A DNA stretch of 7,455 nucleotides from Vulcanimicrobiota bacterium (lineage in GTDB: Bacteria; Vulcanimicrobiota; Vulcanimicrobiia; Vulcanimicrobiales; Vulcanimicrobiaceae), in the NCBI GenBank assembly GCA_030040695.1, contig JASHTE010000205.1:1-7455 (forward strand), given 5' to 3'. The notes beneath the pieces are model-generated. The model ran no database searches. It was not told the origin of the DNA and saw nothing but the letters and a program-made list of their open reading frames with translations. Position numbers and translations under genes: made by a program. Shown here piece after piece: positions 6,511-7,455 of this stretch (position 1 is the stretch's first letter; each line of letters opens with the position of its first letter).

Positions 6511-6868
6511 TATCTCCGCGCCGCACGAGAGCGCAAGCGTCGGGCGTCTCCCACAGCACGAGCTCGTCGAGCCCGGGCAACGCGGGCTCGAGATGCTGCC
6601 ATATCCACAACGCGATCTCTTCCGCGGTCGGATTCTCGATCATGTCGTTGAGCATGCGATGATCGAGTGGATCGACCGCTTCCGTTCTCACGAGCGCTTC
6701 GAGCGCGTCGAAGTCCTCGACCATGCCGCGCGCGGGGCCGTCTCTGTGCAGCGGTCCCGAGATCGCAACCTCGAGCCGGTACGAATGGCCATGCACGCGC
6801 GCGCACTTGCCAGGGTGGTTCGGTAGCACGTGCGCGGCCTCGAAGCGGAAGCTTTTGCGAATCTGCAC
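6482..6868 (-). CDS. queD: 6-carboxy-5,6,7,8-tetrahydropterin synthase
   Basis: QueD turns 7,8-dihydroneopterin triphosphate into 6-carboxy-tetrahydropterin, the substrate of QueE encoded next. The 128-residue protein has the PTPS-fold zinc ligands His13 (FRFEAAH), His26 and His28 (VHGHSY), the catalytic Cys22 (GKCARVHGH), MVEDFDAL (49-56), PLDHRMLND (67-75, with His70 of the catalytic relay), PTAEEIALWIW (80-90) and VLWETPD (104-110, Glu107). The Cys and GKC arrangement favours QueD over eukaryotic-type pyruvoyl-tetrahydropterin synthase. The start is GTG at 6868-6866, 10 bases after the E2 stop; there is no strong ribosome binding site, so coupling to the upstream gene is likely. The final residues (GDMGTSSSRAQ) follow the fold's last strand and look like an added tail encoded by a repeat-like element. 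Confidence 0.95.
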   Translation of the reverse strand: MQIRKSFRFEAAHVLPNHPGKCARVHGHSYRLEVAISGPLHRDGPARGMVEDFDALEALVRTEAVDPLDHRMLNDMIENPTAEEIALWIWQHLEPALPGLDELVLWETPDACALVRRGDMGTSSSRAQ

Positions 6869-6878
6869 TACATCGTGA

Positions 6879-7455
6879 CTAGATCGTGCCGTCGGGGCCC
6901 ATCGATTCCAGCCGCCGCTTGAGATCGGCGAGGAAACCGCTGGCCGTGTATCCGTCGAGCACGCGGTGGTCGAGCGAGAGGCAGGAGTTCATCATGCTTC
7001 GGATGGCAATCGCGTCGCCGTCGAGCACGACCGGGCGCTTTACGACGGCCTCCATCGTCACGATGCCGGCCTGTCCGCCGTTGATGATCGGTGCGGAAAG
7101 GATCGAGCCGTTCGCGCCGTTGTTGTTCACCGTGAACGTGCCGCCCGCGAGGTCGTCGACGCCGAGCTTGCTCTTACGGGCCTTGTCGACGAGCTCGCCC
7201 GCCGCGATGCCCAGAGCCTTGACGGTCAAGCGGTCGGCGTTGCGGATGACGGGCACGACGAGATTCGATGGTAGCCCGATCGCGATGCCGATATTGATCT
7301 CTTTCAGTACTTGAATACCGTCGTTCGTGAAGCGCGCGTTGACGAGGGGAAATTTTTGCAACGATTGCACGACCGCGCGAATGAAGAAGGGCAAGAGCGT
7401 CAGCTTGTACCCGCACTCCTGCTCGAAGCGTGCCTTCTCGCGCTCACGCCACTTC
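6879..7455 (-). CDS. 2-oxo acid dehydrogenase E2 acyltransferase, C-terminal catalytic domain (5' end beyond window)
   Basis: The frame is open from the right edge to TAG at 6881-6879, giving 191 visible residues beginning KWREREKARFEQECGYKL. It is the catalytic inner-core domain of a dihydrolipoamide acyltransferase (pyruvate, 2-oxoglutarate or branched-chain type), which transfers the acyl group from lipoamide to CoA. Signatures are LVNARF, INIGIAIGLPSNLVVPVI, GGTFTVNNNGANGS, SAPIINGGQAGI and the active-site SLDHRVLDGY, whose His and Asp are catalytic. The lipoyl and E1/E3-binding domains must lie outside. The ACRSMMN-like stretch (IAIRSMMNSCLSLDHRVLDG) is seen in branched-chain and general E2 proteins, but the substrate cannot be assigned from this fragment. 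queD starts 10 bases after its stop. Confidence 0.93.
   Translation of the reverse strand, partial: KWREREKARFEQECGYKLTLLPFFIRAVVQSLQKFPLVNARFTNDGIQVLKEINIGIAIGLPSNLVVPVIRNADRLTVKALGIAAGELVDKARKSKLGVDDLAGGTFTVNNNGANGSILSAPIINGGQAGIVTMEAVVKRPVVLDGDAIAIRSMMNSCLSLDHRVLDGYTASGFLADLKRRLESMGPDGTI

Overview
The window is a GC-rich bacterial segment in which every supported gene lies on the minus strand. In transcription order (right to left) they are: the C-terminal catalytic part of a 2-oxo acid dehydrogenase E2 (cut by the window edge), queD, queE, mqnB, mqnD, a secreted DUF1343/NamZ-type muramidase, glcD, glcE and a DUF2600 (YtpB-like) terpene synthase cut by the left edge. Gaps are 31 bases or less. 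Several neighbours overlap: ATGA at queE/mqnB and namZ/glcD, 7 bases at mqnB/mqnD, and GTGA at glcD/glcE. It therefore reads as one co-directional, probably co-transcribed and translationally coupled block. No stretch over 300 bases lacks a gene, and I saw no convincing promoter, terminator, tRNA, CRISPR array or transposase.

By function, queD-queE (5878-6868) are two early steps of 7-deazaguanine/queuosine synthesis. mqnB-mqnD (4458-5878) are two steps of the futalosine route to menaquinone, so the organism probably respires with menaquinone. namZ (3223-4440) should release MurNAc from peptidoglycan outside the membrane. glcD and glcE (612-3226) are paralogous FAD-binding subunits of a glycolate/D-lactate-type dehydrogenase that normally feeds electrons to the quinone pool; no glcF Fe-S subunit follows. 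The last gene (1-600) resembles tetraprenyl-beta-curcumene synthase, which uses a long polyprenyl diphosphate of the kind that also supplies the menaquinone side chain.

The most striking observation is in glcD. An in-frame TGA (1892-1894) ends the gene at FDPR, yet the same frame continues for 22 codons with the family's missing C-terminus (ALNPEKIF...) up to a second TGA that overlaps a GTG in glcE. This is either a real nonsense change where a glycine is expected, or a sequence error. A second point is a short repeat-like element at the queD/queE junction that appears to supply both the queD C-terminal tail and the queE ribosome binding site.

Taxonomy is uncertain. High GC, futalosine menaquinone synthesis, a DUF2600 protein and a Tat-like leader with one arginine would fit an uncultured lineage such as Eremiobacterota, Chloroflexota or a relative, but nothing here fixes the phylum. 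The set looks like metabolic core genes rather than a mobile island.
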